From Geomonas silvestris (lineage in GTDB: Bacteria > Desulfobacterota > Desulfuromonadia > Geobacterales > Geobacteraceae), in NCBI RefSeq assembly GCF_014193515.1, contig NZ_BLXX01000022.1:1-50861 (forward strand): a stretch of DNA of 50,861 nucleotides, read 5' to 3'. Within the stretch, counting starts at the first letter, position 1; each line of letters begins with the position of its first letter. Under the pieces are notes generated by a model. The model was not told the DNA's origin. It searched no databases and saw only the letters and a program-made list of their open reading frames with translations. The position numbers and the translations under genes are program-made. Shown piece after piece: positions 41,640 to 50,752 of the stretch.

Positions 41640-43499
41640 ATGCGTCGCGCGAACCTCACCACGAACCGGGTGTTTCCCCTTTGGCTGGGACTTATCCTGC
41701 TGCTGTCACTGTCCGGTTGCGCAGAGCAGAGCCCCCGGAAAATGGGGTGCGAGCGCTGCCACCTGCGGATCGAGCGGGTATCTGCGAGCCATCCGCGCTG
41801 CGTCTCCTGTCACGGCGGCGACCCCGAGGCGAGCGTAGCGACCGTCGCGCACAAAACGATGTACGGACCCAAGAACCCGGCCGCCCCGGAGCACTGGGAG
41901 AAGAGCTGCGGGGCCTGTCACCAGTACCAGGTGGGCCGGATGAAGGCGAACCTGATGTACACCGGGACCGGGATGATCAAGAACACCCAGCTTACCTGGG
42001 AGGGGTGGGACGAGCAGCTCTACAGCAGCAGGGGAGGGGAGGTTATCGATCCCCTTGGGAACCGGCTCACCCTTAAACCGGTTGCCGAACTGGACAACCT
42101 ATCCGGCGAACTCTACCGCAAGTTCTGCTCGCGGTGCCACGTGGGGCAGGGGACCGGCGACGTCTACGCCTCCAGCCACGGCTCTGGCTGCGCCGCCTGC
42201 CATTTCCCCTTCAACAACGACGCGACCTACCAGGGAACCGATCCCGTTATGCGCGGGAAGGCCCCCTTCTCGGCGAGCCATGCCCTGGAGGCGCTGCCGG
42301 GGAACCAGGTCTGCGCGCGCTGCCACAACCGCAGCGGCCGGATCGCGCTCTCCTTCCAGGGGCTCTACGACGGCAACAACTCGCTGGTGCCGACCCGCAA
42401 CGGGTCCCCGGGGCCGGTTCTCTTGAGCGGTCTGCGCAACGCGGTGCACATAGCACCCGACGTGCACGCCCAAGCCGGCATGGACTGCATCGACTGCCAC
42501 ACCTCCCGCGACCTGATGGGGGACGGCTACGCCTACCAGAACATGAACCTGCAGACCGAGATCAGTTGCGAGGACTGTCACGGCGGGGCCCGGCTGCCGC
42601 GCTACCGGGAGATCGCCCGCGAAAGCGACGAGGCGCTGCGGGAATCGAGGAACTACCGGATCCGGATGCGTCCCGGGATGAAGATGGTGCAGACCGCCAA
42701 GGGGCGCAGCTACTCGAACGTCTTCTACCAGGACGGCACCGTGTACGTCCTGGGCAAGCGCAGCGGGAAGCTCTTCAAAAGCAAGGTGATCACCGGCAGC
42801 GCCGAGCACAGCATCGTGGGGCACGGCCGGATGGAATGCTACGCCTGCCACTCCCGCACCGTGGTGCAGTGCTACGGCTGCCACACCCGCTACGACAAGA
42901 CGGTGAAGGGGATGGACTTCATCAAGGGGCGCGAGACCCCGGGGCGCTTCAGCGAGACCGAGGACTACCGGATGCTCTATCCGTTTCCGCTCGCCCTGAA
43001 CCAGCGCGGCAAGGTCTCCACGGTGACCCCGGGGTGCCAGACCTTCGTTACCGTGGTGGAACCGGACGGCACCGCGTCCAAAAACGAGTACGTCGCGCGC
43101 TTCAAGGGGAAGCAGCAGCTCCGCTTCGCCCCCTTCTTCTCGCACAACACCGGGAAACGGGCGGTCGGGTGCGTGGAGTGTCACGGCAACCCGGCATTTC
43201 TGGGGTTCGGACAGCACGTGGTCGCCGGCGGCGACATCTACGGGACCCTGATCTGCGAGCAGTCGGCGGACAAGCCGCTGGACGGCTTTCTCACCTTGCA
43301 GGACGGCAGGGTCCGCGCCTATTCCGCCATCACCAGGGAGCACTCCCGCCCCTTGAACGGCTCCGAGGTGCGGCGCACCCTGGCGGTCAATACCTGCCTG
43401 GTCTGTCACGCCAAGGCGTCGGACCCGATCTACCGAAAGGAACTGGATTATCGTGCGCTGGATGATGCTGTGCATCGCCGCCTGCTGGCTCGCCCTTAG
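41640..43499 (+). CDS. Dodecaheme c-type cytochrome lipoprotein
   Basis: 619 aa with 12 CxxCH sites in order: CERCH, CVSCH, CGACH, CSRCH, CAACH, CARCH, CIDCH, CEDCH, CYACH, CYGCH, CVECH and CLVCH. N-terminal signal with lipobox LSLSGC, so it is probably lipid-anchored. The start is uncertain: ATG 41640 (GGAG only 3 bases away) or GTG 41628. It is the first gene of a six-gene run with overlaps. As a large multiheme protein it can carry electrons across the periplasm, or on to the outer surface. Position beside Rieske/cytochrome b genes suggests quinol-derived electrons. Confidence 0.92.
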   Translation: MRRANLTTNRVFPLWLGLILLLSLSGCAEQSPRKMGCERCHLRIERVSASHPRCVSCHGGDPEASVATVAHKTMYGPKNPAAPEHWEKSCGACHQYQVGRMKANLMYTGTGMIKNTQLTWEGWDEQLYSSRGGEVIDPLGNRLTLKPVAELDNLSGELYRKFCSRCHVGQGTGDVYASSHGSGCAACHFPFNNDATYQGTDPVMRGKAPFSASHALEALPGNQVCARCHNRSGRIALSFQGLYDGNNSLVPTRNGSPGPVLLSGLRNAVHIAPDVHAQAGMDCIDCHTSRDLMGDGYAYQNMNLQTEISCEDCHGGARLPRYREIARESDEALRESRNYRIRMRPGMKMVQTAKGRSYSNVFYQDGTVYVLGKRSGKLFKSKVITGSAEHSIVGHGRMECYACHSRTVVQCYGCHTRYDKTVKGMDFIKGRETPGRFSETEDYRMLYPFPLALNQRGKVSTVTPGCQTFVTVVEPDGTASKNEYVARFKGKQQLRFAPFFSHNTGKRAVGCVECHGNPAFLGFGQHVVAGGDIYGTLICEQSADKPLDGFLTLQDGRVRAYSAITREHSRPLNGSEVRRTLAVNTCLVCHAKASDPIYRKELDYRALDDAVHRRLLARP

Positions 43500-44730
43500 C
43501 GCGACGCCGGGACGTGCCGCGGAAAACTGCAAGGTGTGCCACCGGGTGACCCTTGAGGGGGTGCATGCGCGCCTTGCCTGCCTCTCCTGTCATTTGAGCG
43601 AAAGCGCGACGCTTGCCAACCCAGCGGCTGCGGCCGGAGGCGCCCAAGGGTGCAGCGGCTGCCACGCGGGGTACGCCCGGCTCTTCGACCACGCCATGGG
43701 AACCCGGGACCGGGAGCGGCGCTTTGTGGAACGCAGCATCGGTAGGTTCGACGCCGGGTTCTTCGAAAACCGCTGCGGGTCCTGCCACCTGGCCGGCTGC
43801 ACCGACTGCCACGGCGGGAGCGGTCACCGACTTAAGCGCGCCGGCGACCGGGCCTGCTTTGCCTGCCACAAGGGGTACTTCGTCGGGACCGACTACTACG
43901 GCATGGCGCCGCGCGAGGACAGCCTGCGCTACCAGCGCGGCGAGGTCGCCTACGGCCAGAGCTTCCTGAAGATGACCCCCGACGTCCATGCCGAGGCCGG
44001 TCTTCGCTGCGCCGCCTGCCACAGCATGACGAGCCTGGCGGCCGGGGAGAAGGCCTCCAAGGGGTGTCGCGACTGCCACCGGGTGAGCCAAAAGGTCGTG
44101 GAGCACCGGATCGCGGCACACCTCGAGAAGCTGGAATGCTACGCCTGCCACTCCGCCTGGGCCGCGCAGGAGTACGGCACCTTCTGGCTCCGGTTTACCG
44201 ACAGCACCCTCCAGGAGGAGTTCGAGGTCAAGGAGAACGCCGGGAACTACCTGAAGAGCGCCTACCTGCGCAAGCAGGACGCGCCCCCCCTGGGGATCAA
44301 TGCCGCCGGGAAGGTGAGCCCGATCCGCCCCCAGTTCCTGCTCTATTTCTCCGATATCAGGAACGACCGGGCGGTTGGGGGGTGGACGGCGGGGGGGCAG
44401 GACCTCCTGGAAAATCGCCTCCTCGCTGCCGAATGGAAGACGTTTTTCCCGCACACGGTGAGGCGGGGGACGGTCATGTGCGAGGGGTGTCACGATACCC
44501 CGCGCCGTTACCTGCTCGAGGCTCCGCAGGACCGGATCTACCAGCTGCAGGCCGACGGGATGACCCTGCCGTCCTTTTGGGATCGGTCCGGGCAAAAGGT
44601 GGTGAACGGGGACTTCCTCCCCATGGCGCGCTACCGGCGGGTGGCTGCCAAGACTCAGGAATACCAGAGGGCATACCTGGAAAAATGGCAACAGCTGATC
44701 AAACACGTCGAGGCTTCCTCGTCACCCTGA
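43453..44730 (+). CDS. Decaheme c-type cytochrome
   Basis: 425 aa with 10 CxxCH motifs: CKVCH, CLSCH, CSGCH, CGSCH, CTDCH, CFACH, CAACH, CRDCH, CYACH and CEGCH. Signal peptide ending TPGRA|AEN. Start GTG 43453 has AAAGGA 10 bases upstream and lies 47 bases inside the preceding gene, so translation is coupled. The last hemes are separated by a long heme-free stretch (about 235-335). Part of the same electron-transfer chain. Confidence 0.92.
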   Translation: MRWMMLCIAACWLALSATPGRAAENCKVCHRVTLEGVHARLACLSCHLSESATLANPAAAAGGAQGCSGCHAGYARLFDHAMGTRDRERRFVERSIGRFDAGFFENRCGSCHLAGCTDCHGGSGHRLKRAGDRACFACHKGYFVGTDYYGMAPREDSLRYQRGEVAYGQSFLKMTPDVHAEAGLRCAACHSMTSLAAGEKASKGCRDCHRVSQKVVEHRIAAHLEKLECYACHSAWAAQEYGTFWLRFTDSTLQEEFEVKENAGNYLKSAYLRKQDAPPLGINAAGKVSPIRPQFLLYFSDIRNDRAVGGWTAGGQDLLENRLLAAEWKTFFPHTVRRGTVMCEGCHDTPRRYLLEAPQDRIYQLQADGMTLPSFWDRSGQKVVNGDFLPMARYRRVAAKTQEYQRAYLEKWQQLIKHVEASSSP

Positions 44731-45077
44731 TCGCGGCCCTGGCCGGAGCCGCGGCACTCGGGCGCTACCTGAGCCCGACGCTGCGCCGGAAAAAGGCGCT
44801 GCTCAAGGTGGCCAAGGCGGACCTGCCGGTCCAGGGGGCACTGGTCTACCGCGCGGAGCGGGTCGCCCTCATGAGGGAGGGGGAGCGTGTCTACGCCTTA
44901 AGTCTTATCTGCACCCACCTCGGGTGTACCGTCAACGTGACCCCCGGCGACATCGTCTGCCCCTGTCACGGCAGCAGTTTCGACCGCGATGGGCGCGTCC
45001 TCAAAGGTCCGGCCGATCTGCCGCTCAGGCGGTTGGCGGTGGAAGAACAGGGGGAGTTCTTCCACGTGCTGGTGTAA
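44685..45077 (+). CDS. Rieske [2Fe-2S] protein
   Basis: 130 aa. An N-terminal Tat-like motif (TRRGFLVTLIAALAGAAAL) and membrane anchor, then the Rieske domain with CTHLGC and CPCHGSSFD giving two Cys and two His ligands. Start ATG 44685 lies 46 bases inside the decaheme gene; no strong ribosome site is seen, consistent with coupling. With cytochrome b6 and subunit IV it makes a bc-type quinol oxidising complex. Length is short for the family but both cluster motifs are intact. Confidence 0.95.
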   Translation: MATADQTRRGFLVTLIAALAGAAALGRYLSPTLRRKKALLKVAKADLPVQGALVYRAERVALMREGERVYALSLICTHLGCTVNVTPGDIVCPCHGSSFDRDGRVLKGPADLPLRRLAVEEQGEFFHVLV

Positions 45078-45122
45078 GGCCAGCAAAGGCGCAATCTGAG
45101 GTTTCGAGCCCCGGGAGGCTTT

Positions 45123-45743
45123 TTGCTCAACGACTTTCTCAGCCATCTCTTTCCGCGGGTCGTTTTACGGCGCAACCTGGCGTTTTCCTACACGTTCTGC
45201 CTGGGCGGCCTCGCTTTCGGCGCCTTTTTGCTGCTCCTTTTGTCGGGGATGCTGCTGCTCTTCTACTACCAGGCCGCACCCGACAAGGCGTACGCTTCCA
45301 TCCTGTTCCTGGAAAGCTCGGTCTGGGGAGGGGGCTACCTGCGCAGCCTGCACCGGCTTTGCTCGCACACCCTCCTGGTGCTCCTCATGCTGCACACCCT
45401 GCGCGTGGTCCTCACCGGCGCCTACCAGAAACCGCGCCACCTGAACTGGGTCATCGGCTGTCTCTTGATGCTGCTCTGCGTCTTCGAGGCTTACACAGGC
45501 TACCTGCTCCCCATGGACCAACTGGCCCTGTGGGCCACCCAGACCGGGATGGAACTCTTGGCTATCTTCCCCTGCGGCCCGCTGCTGCGCGGGATCCTGG
45601 TTCCGGACGGCATCGGCCAATCGATGTCGCTTTTGCGCTTTTACGCGCTGCACATTATGCTGGTTCCGCTTTCCGTGATGGGGCTCAGTTTCCTGCATTT
45701 CTACCGGATCCGGAAAAACAAGGGGGTGCTTCCCTACCTATGA
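45123..45743 (+). CDS. Cytochrome b6 subunit
   Basis: 206 aa, four membrane helices. Heme ligands: two His in SLHRLCSHTLLVLLMLHTLR and two in ALHIMLVPLSVMGLSFLHF, each pair about 14 apart, for the two b hemes. This is the length of b6 (PetB) rather than a full cytochrome b. Start TTG 45123 follows GGGAGGC. The stop overlaps the next ATG by 4 bases (ATGA). Confidence 0.92.
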   Translation: MLNDFLSHLFPRVVLRRNLAFSYTFCLGGLAFGAFLLLLLSGMLLLFYYQAAPDKAYASILFLESSVWGGGYLRSLHRLCSHTLLVLLMLHTLRVVLTGAYQKPRHLNWVIGCLLMLLCVFEAYTGYLLPMDQLALWATQTGMELLAIFPCGPLLRGILVPDGIGQSMSLLRFYALHIMLVPLSVMGLSFLHFYRIRKNKGVLPYL

Positions 45744-46156
45744 CGCGCGGCTACCTGAAAAGCTCTCCGTACTTCTTCCGGATCATCAAGATCGCCTGGG
45801 TGGTCAGCACCATCTGCCTTCTGGTGTCCGCCGCGTTGCTGCCGGCGCCGCTGCAGGAGCCGGCCGACCTGGCGCGCGTCCCGAACCCGGTCAAATCCGC
45901 CTGGTTCTTGCTCTGGATCCAGGAACTGGTGAGCCACTCGAAGTACCTGATCTACGCCGTGCTCGTCTTGGCGGTAGGGATGGTTCTGCTCCCCTGGCTT
46001 CCGGGCCAGAAAAAGAGCGATCAGGCCACCTGGCTTGGGAAAGGGCACCTCGGCATCGCTGCGGCAGCCATGGCCACCTTCGCCGCCGTGCTGCTCCTGA
46101 CTGTCGTCGCCAGGTATTTCAGAGGTGAGAATTGGGCCTTCGTCCTGCCGTTTTAG
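45740..46156 (+). CDS. Subunit IV-like membrane protein of the b6-type complex
   Basis: 138 aa with about three membrane spans (23-42, 62-86 and 105-127). PNPVKSAWFLLWIQELVSHSKYL resembles the start of PetD, where the Pro-rich motif PEWY and quinol site lie, but the motif is altered. It overlaps the cytochrome b6 stop by 4 bases and the next gene start by 25 bases, so it is part of a tightly coupled set. Assignment rests on context as well as weak similarity. Confidence 0.8.
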   Translation: MTRGYLKSSPYFFRIIKIAWVVSTICLLVSAALLPAPLQEPADLARVPNPVKSAWFLLWIQELVSHSKYLIYAVLVLAVGMVLLPWLPGQKKSDQATWLGKGHLGIAAAAMATFAAVLLLTVVARYFRGENWAFVLPF

Positions 46157-46929
46157 GGGTGCTTTTGGCTGCGCTTGTCGTGATGCCGGGCACGGTTCAG
46201 GCGGCCCGCTCCAGCTGCCTGCGCTGCCACAGGCCGCACTATGCACAATTGGGTAGCTGTGAGGAGTGTCACCGGGGGGACGGGCGCTCCGAGCGCCTTG
46301 CCATCGCGCATCGGGACCTGGTACGCGGCAGGTACGCCTGGTCTGCGCTTGCCGGCTCAGAGCCGCTCGCACGCGGGGAAAAACTGGTGGAACTCTTCGC
46401 CTGCCGGCGCTGCCACACCCTAGCCGGAAAGGGTAACCATCTGGCGAGCGATCTGGACCGCCTGGGGAAGTCGGCGGTGCCTGAACAACTGGAGCGTGCC
46501 ATTCGGACCCCTGCCTTCTTCATGCCGGATTTTCAAGGTAGCGATCACCAGGTGGACGATCTCGTGGTCGCCATCCTTGCCGGCGCCCTGAAGGGAAAAA
46601 AAGGAGGGAAAGAGGGACCGCAGCTGGTGCATTTCGAGGGGGGGCGGGGCGAGGAGCGTGTTTTCCAGAAGCAATGCGGCCCCTGCCACAAGGCACTGAC
46701 CGGAACGTGGGGCGGCTTGGGTAGAGGAAACGTCGGACCGAACCTCTCGGGACTCTTCAGCGACTTCTACCCGAAAACCTGGCAGCAAGGGGAACGTTGG
46801 ACCGCAGAGGCGCTGAGGAAATGGCTGCAAAACCCGCGTGCCCACCGGCAGGTCACCCAGATGCTACCTCTACGGTTGAGCAAAGCCGAAACGGAGCGGC
46901 TTCTGGCTGAGCTGCAATCCGGCAGGTGA
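46132..46929 (+). CDS. Tetraheme c-type cytochrome
   Basis: 265 aa. Signal peptide ending GTVQA|ARS. Four CxxCH motifs: CLRCH, CEECH, CRRCH (a single-heme class-I-like segment with later MPDF) and CGPCH. Start TTG 46132 has AGAGGTGAG upstream and overlaps the previous gene. It likely takes electrons from the Rieske/b6 complex and passes them on. Closed by the hairpin at 46968-46999. Confidence 0.9.
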   Translation: MGLRPAVLGVLLAALVVMPGTVQAARSSCLRCHRPHYAQLGSCEECHRGDGRSERLAIAHRDLVRGRYAWSALAGSEPLARGEKLVELFACRRCHTLAGKGNHLASDLDRLGKSAVPEQLERAIRTPAFFMPDFQGSDHQVDDLVVAILAGALKGKKGGKEGPQLVHFEGGRGEERVFQKQCGPCHKALTGTWGGLGRGNVGPNLSGLFSDFYPKTWQQGERWTAEALRKWLQNPRAHRQVTQMLPLRLSKAETERLLAELQSGR

Positions 46930-46967
46930 CGGGCCGGGTACAACGGTGCCTCTTTAAATGGGCTACG

Positions 46968-46999
46968 AAAAAAGGGCTTACAGTTTGAACTGTAAGCCC
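46968..46999 (-). terminator. Intrinsic terminator between convergent genes
   Basis: GGGCTTACAGTT pairs with AACTGTAAGCCC. Leftward it is followed by six T, so it ends the lipoprotein gene. Rightward only TTTGCGG follows, so it is weaker for the cytochrome operon. Confidence 0.8.
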
Positions 47000-47075
47000 T
47001 TTGCGGTTTGCGGGCGGTCTGGCTTCACCCTTTGCTGGTGTTCCGCCGGATAACCCGCCGCTCTCCTCTTTAAAA

Positions 47076-47645
47076 TCACGGGATCAGCGTCACGTTTACC
47101 CCCGTGCTGAGTCCGGTCACCGGTCGCAGTAGCTGGTCGGTCGGCGAGAAGGAAATTGCCGTCACGTTCGAGCTCGTGGGCGGTGTGCTCCCGGACGAGG
47201 TGCTGCAGTTGACCGTGGCGAATTCACCAACGCCGAAGTTCCCGGCTATGACGAGCTCGAGTGTGCCCGGTGCCGTCGAAGTCGCAGGTTTGTAGACCGG
47301 AGGCAACATCGCGCTGTTTCCGGCTTGGGCCGCGACCCCGGAAATGGTCACTACACCGGAAGAGACCGTGACCGGTGTGGTGCTGTCGGTGGCGACCGTT
47401 GTTCCCGTCGGCAGCTGGATGGTGACGCCAAGCCCCGAGAGCTGGGTTCCCTGGGGCAACACTCCCTGGGTGCTCAGCTTGAGGATTGACTTGGTAGGGG
47501 ACTGCGACGCTTCGGGTGGCGTGGTGGTTGTCGCGGTCGTTGTCGTTGTCGGTGCTGAACCGGGCGCGGATGATCCGCCGCAACCCGCGAGCAGCCCCGA
47601 CACCAGGATGCACAGAAGTGCGATATACCGTTGAATCCTTTTCAT
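47076..47645 (-). CDS. Lipoprotein with a cohesin-like beta domain
   Basis: 189 aa. Lipobox GLLAGCGG at about residue 22, a Thr/Pro-rich linker (about 30-50), then a beta domain with LGVTIQLPTGTTVATDS, GVVTISGVAAQAG and GVGEFATVNCS. The pattern of early VTIQLP and late GEFATVNC resembles cohesin-type domains annotated in Geobacter lipoproteins. It lies just downstream of a protein with a dockerin-like tail. The similarity is by eye and weak. Start ATG 47645 has GAGGAGG upstream. Confidence 0.65.
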   Translation of the reverse strand: MKRIQRYIALLCILVSGLLAGCGGSSAPGSAPTTTTTATTTTPPEASQSPTKSILKLSTQGVLPQGTQLSGLGVTIQLPTGTTVATDSTTPVTVSSGVVTISGVAAQAGNSAMLPPVYKPATSTAPGTLELVIAGNFGVGEFATVNCSTSSGSTPPTSSNVTAISFSPTDQLLRPVTGLSTGVNVTLIP

Positions 47646-47663
47646 GGCCTGCCTCCTCGGTAG

Positions 47664-50399
47664 CTACAACCCCACCACCATTCTCAAGATCCCGATTACA
47701 TCGTAGATATCGAGGTTCCCGTCACCCGAGGGTTTCCCATCGGATCCGAGCGGGGCGATGTCGGCATGCGCCAAACCGACGCTGGTGGTTTCAGAGCCTC
47801 CGTGCACCATGTTCAATACGGCCAAGGCGTCGCCGATATCGGGCCCCGTCTTGCCGTTTGCCGGGTCGAGGATGCCGTCCGGGCGTATGAACTGGACGAC
47901 CACGGCATGGTTCGCCGTGACCCCGGATATGGAGTAGGTGTCCCCGGAAAGGGCAGACAGGCGATCGGCTCCGTTGTCGGTCAGGGCGCTGGGGTGATAT
48001 CCAGCGGCCGAGGTAACCGTGCAGGCTGCGCTGGCGCCGGCGTTGACCGGTGAGGTGCAGCTGATGCTGCCGTTGCCGCTGAGGACGGTTCCGGTAACCA
48101 GGAAGGTGGCGACAGCCGGGGCGGTAAGCGTGAGGGTGCCGCTGGCGCTCCCGACGTAGTTGGCGTCGGCAATGGTCCCGACGACGGCATAGGTTCCGAC
48201 TCCAACCGGGTTCACTGGGGTGTAACTGAAGATGACGGTCAGGCCGGCAGGATGAGTGACAACCGTGGCGGCCTTCAGCGTCCCGTCGGAAACCTGGGTC
48301 AGGTTGCCCAGGGTAACGGTGCCGGGGGCCTTGGCGATGGTCATCGTGCCGCTGGCGCTCCCGAGGTAGTTGGGGTCGGCGATGGTTCCAACGACGGCAT
48401 AATTTCCGGCCGCGGCGGGGTTTGCTGGGGTGTAACTGAAGATGACGGCCAGGCCCGTTGGATTAGTGACAGCCGTAGCGGCCTGCACCGTTCCATCGTA
48501 AACCGGGCTCAGGCTCCCCAAGGTAACGGTGCCGGAGGCCTTGGCGATGGTCAGGGTGCCACTCGCGCTCGTGGCGAGGAAGTTCGGGTCGGAGATAGTC
48601 GCGACGATAGGGTAGCTCCCTGCGGCGCTGGGGGGCGTTGTTCTGCCGGTATAGCTGAAAATGACGTTCCCTCCGGCAGGAACCGTCGTTGCGGTGGGTC
48701 TCCTCTCGGTTCCATCGTAGGTCTGGTTCAATCCGCCCAGGGTGAGGGTGCCGGTTGCCTTCCCGATGACCAGGGTCGCGCGCGCGCTTCCCGGGTGGAC
48801 GGGATCGGTGATGGTAGCTTCCACAAGGTAGCTCCCCGCATTGGTCGGCGGGGAGGCGCTCCCGGCATAGCTTAAGGTGACCGGCAGACCGGGGGGAGAC
48901 GTCGTGGCGGTAACCGGCTTCGGAGTGCCGTCGTAGGTGCGGGTCAGGTCGCCCGTTGTGATGGCCACGGTTCCTGAGGAGCTCTCGACGACGAAGGTGT
49001 GCGGCGTGGCAGCGGCAGGGTAGTACTGGGCATTACCTGCCTGGGCCGCCGTCACTACCACATTTCCCCCGCCGGTGAAGGTCAACGTGGTCTCGGTGAG
49101 TGTGGCCGGGCCACTTACGAGGTTGAAGGTCACCGGGTTGCCCGAGCCGCCACCCGTAGTGATCGTGCTCAGGTTCAGGGGCGGGTCGCCGTAGCGTATC
49201 GTGGCGGGCGCATTGAAGGTTATGCGCTGGATTATGAGCGGCCCGCGTACCGGGAGCGCAAAGTACGGGGGGAGCTGCTGATAGGTAAGCAGCGTACTCG
49301 CGAGCCAGTCCAGCCCCTGGGACTTCACCATCCACTTGTCGGACGTATAGGAGGGGACGGGGAAGGAATCCGAAGTCCAGTACCAGCCGTGGTTGGGGGC
49401 GTTGACGAATTCCCGCAGCCAGCCGCCCACGTAATCGACCAGACTGCGCATTTCCTTCCGGTTTGGCAGGCGCCAGTCGCCCGGAACAGAGCGGTCGTTC
49501 AGATCGCACTCGCCGTTTGCCAGGTTTTGGGCGAAGCTGATCGCCTGCCGCTGCGAGCTTATGTTGCTGAAACATCCCGCGTTCCTGGGCCAGATCAGCC
49601 CGGTGAGAGCATCGGTCGTCGTGCCGTTGCCGTTGTCGTAAAAACGCGGATAAGGCATCGGCACCCCTTTTTGCAGATCGCCGTCCGACCCGCTACCGTT
49701 GCAGGGAGTATCGTTGCCGTCGGCGTCCCAGCAGCCGTGCTGGCCCGTTCTCGCCAGGGTGGTGGAGTCGCCCTTTACTGGCCAGATGTACTTCAGGTTG
49801 ACCTTGGCGTCCCCCTGGATGGTGCCGGTGTACATATCCGCCCCTATCGCGTTGATGCCGGGGAAGTAGTCAGCCGTGATGGTGGAGGTCCAGTAGATGG
49901 GCCAGGGATAGGGGAGATTGGTGAAGGGGTGGTTTGCGGGCAACGGCGGGTTGGCCTGGGAGAGATCCATCAGGCTTTCGAACTCGTTCACGTTGGGGAC
50001 CCGCCAGGTGCCGGGGAGCGAGCCGTCGCTCAAACCGCACTGGCCGCTTCTCAAGGACTTCGCGGCTGCGAGTGCGGCCGTCCAGTTCCACCCCCCTTGC
50101 AGGCTCTGGGCGGGATTGGGGGGAGGGGGGTTGATTGCCGCGCAGACCGCGTCCTTAAGCCAGATGAGGCCGGTCAGATTGTCGGTAACCGTGCCGTTCA
50201 GGTTGTCCGTAAAGCGGGGGGATGGCCAGTCCGCCCCGATCTGCGTTTCTCCATCCTGTCCGGTGTTGGCGCAGTCGATGGGGCCGCTTGGGTCGTAGCA
50301 AAGCGTCTGCCCCGTTTTGGGTAGGTTCACCGTTGCGGCTGCTGCCGCCAGTGGAACCAGCAGCAGTAACCAAGCCGTTAGCACAATTCTGCGTGTCAT
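47664..50399 (-). CDS. Surface protein: two DUF1566-like domains, MBG-like repeats, dockerin-like tail
   Basis: 911 aa. Signal peptide ending AAAA|TVN. Two DUF1566 (Lcl C-terminal) domains at about 20-225 and 230-390, marked by TDNLTGLIWLKDA/TDALTGLIWPRNA and by TWRVPNVNEFESLMD/DWRLPNRKEMRSLVD. About four to five MBG-type beta repeats of roughly 80 aa (about 400-770) contain LSPVYDGT and its variants. A C-terminal module reads DIGDALAVLNMV and later DGNLDIYDVIGILRMVVGL, two Ca-binding-like helices as in dockerin. Start ATG 50399 has CAGGAGGT upstream. Its start is 18 bases short of an in-frame TTG, so that is ignored. Probably cell-surface adhesion or scaffold. Confidence 0.88.
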   Translation of the reverse strand: MTRRIVLTAWLLLLVPLAAAAATVNLPKTGQTLCYDPSGPIDCANTGQDGETQIGADWPSPRFTDNLNGTVTDNLTGLIWLKDAVCAAINPPPPNPAQSLQGGWNWTAALAAAKSLRSGQCGLSDGSLPGTWRVPNVNEFESLMDLSQANPPLPANHPFTNLPYPWPIYWTSTITADYFPGINAIGADMYTGTIQGDAKVNLKYIWPVKGDSTTLARTGQHGCWDADGNDTPCNGSGSDGDLQKGVPMPYPRFYDNGNGTTTDALTGLIWPRNAGCFSNISSQRQAISFAQNLANGECDLNDRSVPGDWRLPNRKEMRSLVDYVGGWLREFVNAPNHGWYWTSDSFPVPSYTSDKWMVKSQGLDWLASTLLTYQQLPPYFALPVRGPLIIQRITFNAPATIRYGDPPLNLSTITTGGGSGNPVTFNLVSGPATLTETTLTFTGGGNVVVTAAQAGNAQYYPAAATPHTFVVESSSGTVAITTGDLTRTYDGTPKPVTATTSPPGLPVTLSYAGSASPPTNAGSYLVEATITDPVHPGSARATLVIGKATGTLTLGGLNQTYDGTERRPTATTVPAGGNVIFSYTGRTTPPSAAGSYPIVATISDPNFLATSASGTLTIAKASGTVTLGSLSPVYDGTVQAATAVTNPTGLAVIFSYTPANPAAAGNYAVVGTIADPNYLGSASGTMTIAKAPGTVTLGNLTQVSDGTLKAATVVTHPAGLTVIFSYTPVNPVGVGTYAVVGTIADANYVGSASGTLTLTAPAVATFLVTGTVLSGNGSISCTSPVNAGASAACTVTSAAGYHPSALTDNGADRLSALSGDTYSISGVTANHAVVVQFIRPDGILDPANGKTGPDIGDALAVLNMVHGGSETTSVGLAHADIAPLGSDGKPSGDGNLDIYDVIGILRMVVGL
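48120..48990 (-). repeat. Internal MBG-repeat DNA, about 240 bp per unit
   Basis: The 911-aa gene contains near-duplicate units. For instance cttggcgatggt, cgctggcgctcccgaggtagt, and gggtgtaactgaagatgac recur near 48120-48230, 48330-48440 and 48540-48660. Adjacent units are more alike than distant ones, which suggests recent tandem duplication. Confidence 0.65.
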
Positions 50400-50752
50400 G
50401 GCATACCTCCTGGTCAAACTCGTTTCGTCTCATTGACGCCGAAAGGTTGGGATCCCTTAATTGTTCTCGCATGGCGTGTGCCGACGCAAGACATTGAAAT
50501 TAAAGACTGCTAAATATTCCGACCTGGTCAGGAGTGCGATATTTGCGCACGTGGGTGTACGCCAGGCGCACAGGCTCGATGAGGGGCGGAAGGCGGCTGA
50601 GGCAGGGCAGGGGGCGGGAAATCGGCGTTCAGGGCAAGACGATGCCGTTTCGGCTGGTGAGGCGGACAACGGTTTCGCTTGTTGAGTCCGGGGCTTGGTT
50701 CGTGCGGCGCCGTGCGGTGGACGACGAGTCATGCGGCGATGAGAGAGGCGGC
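50400..50752. other. Upstream region of the surface protein, no gene supported
   Basis: 353 bases. The leftward leader nearest the gene is A/T-moderate (aattaaagactgctaaatattcc near 50502). Open frames in this stretch conflict, and none has a good ribosome site. Confidence 0.4.
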
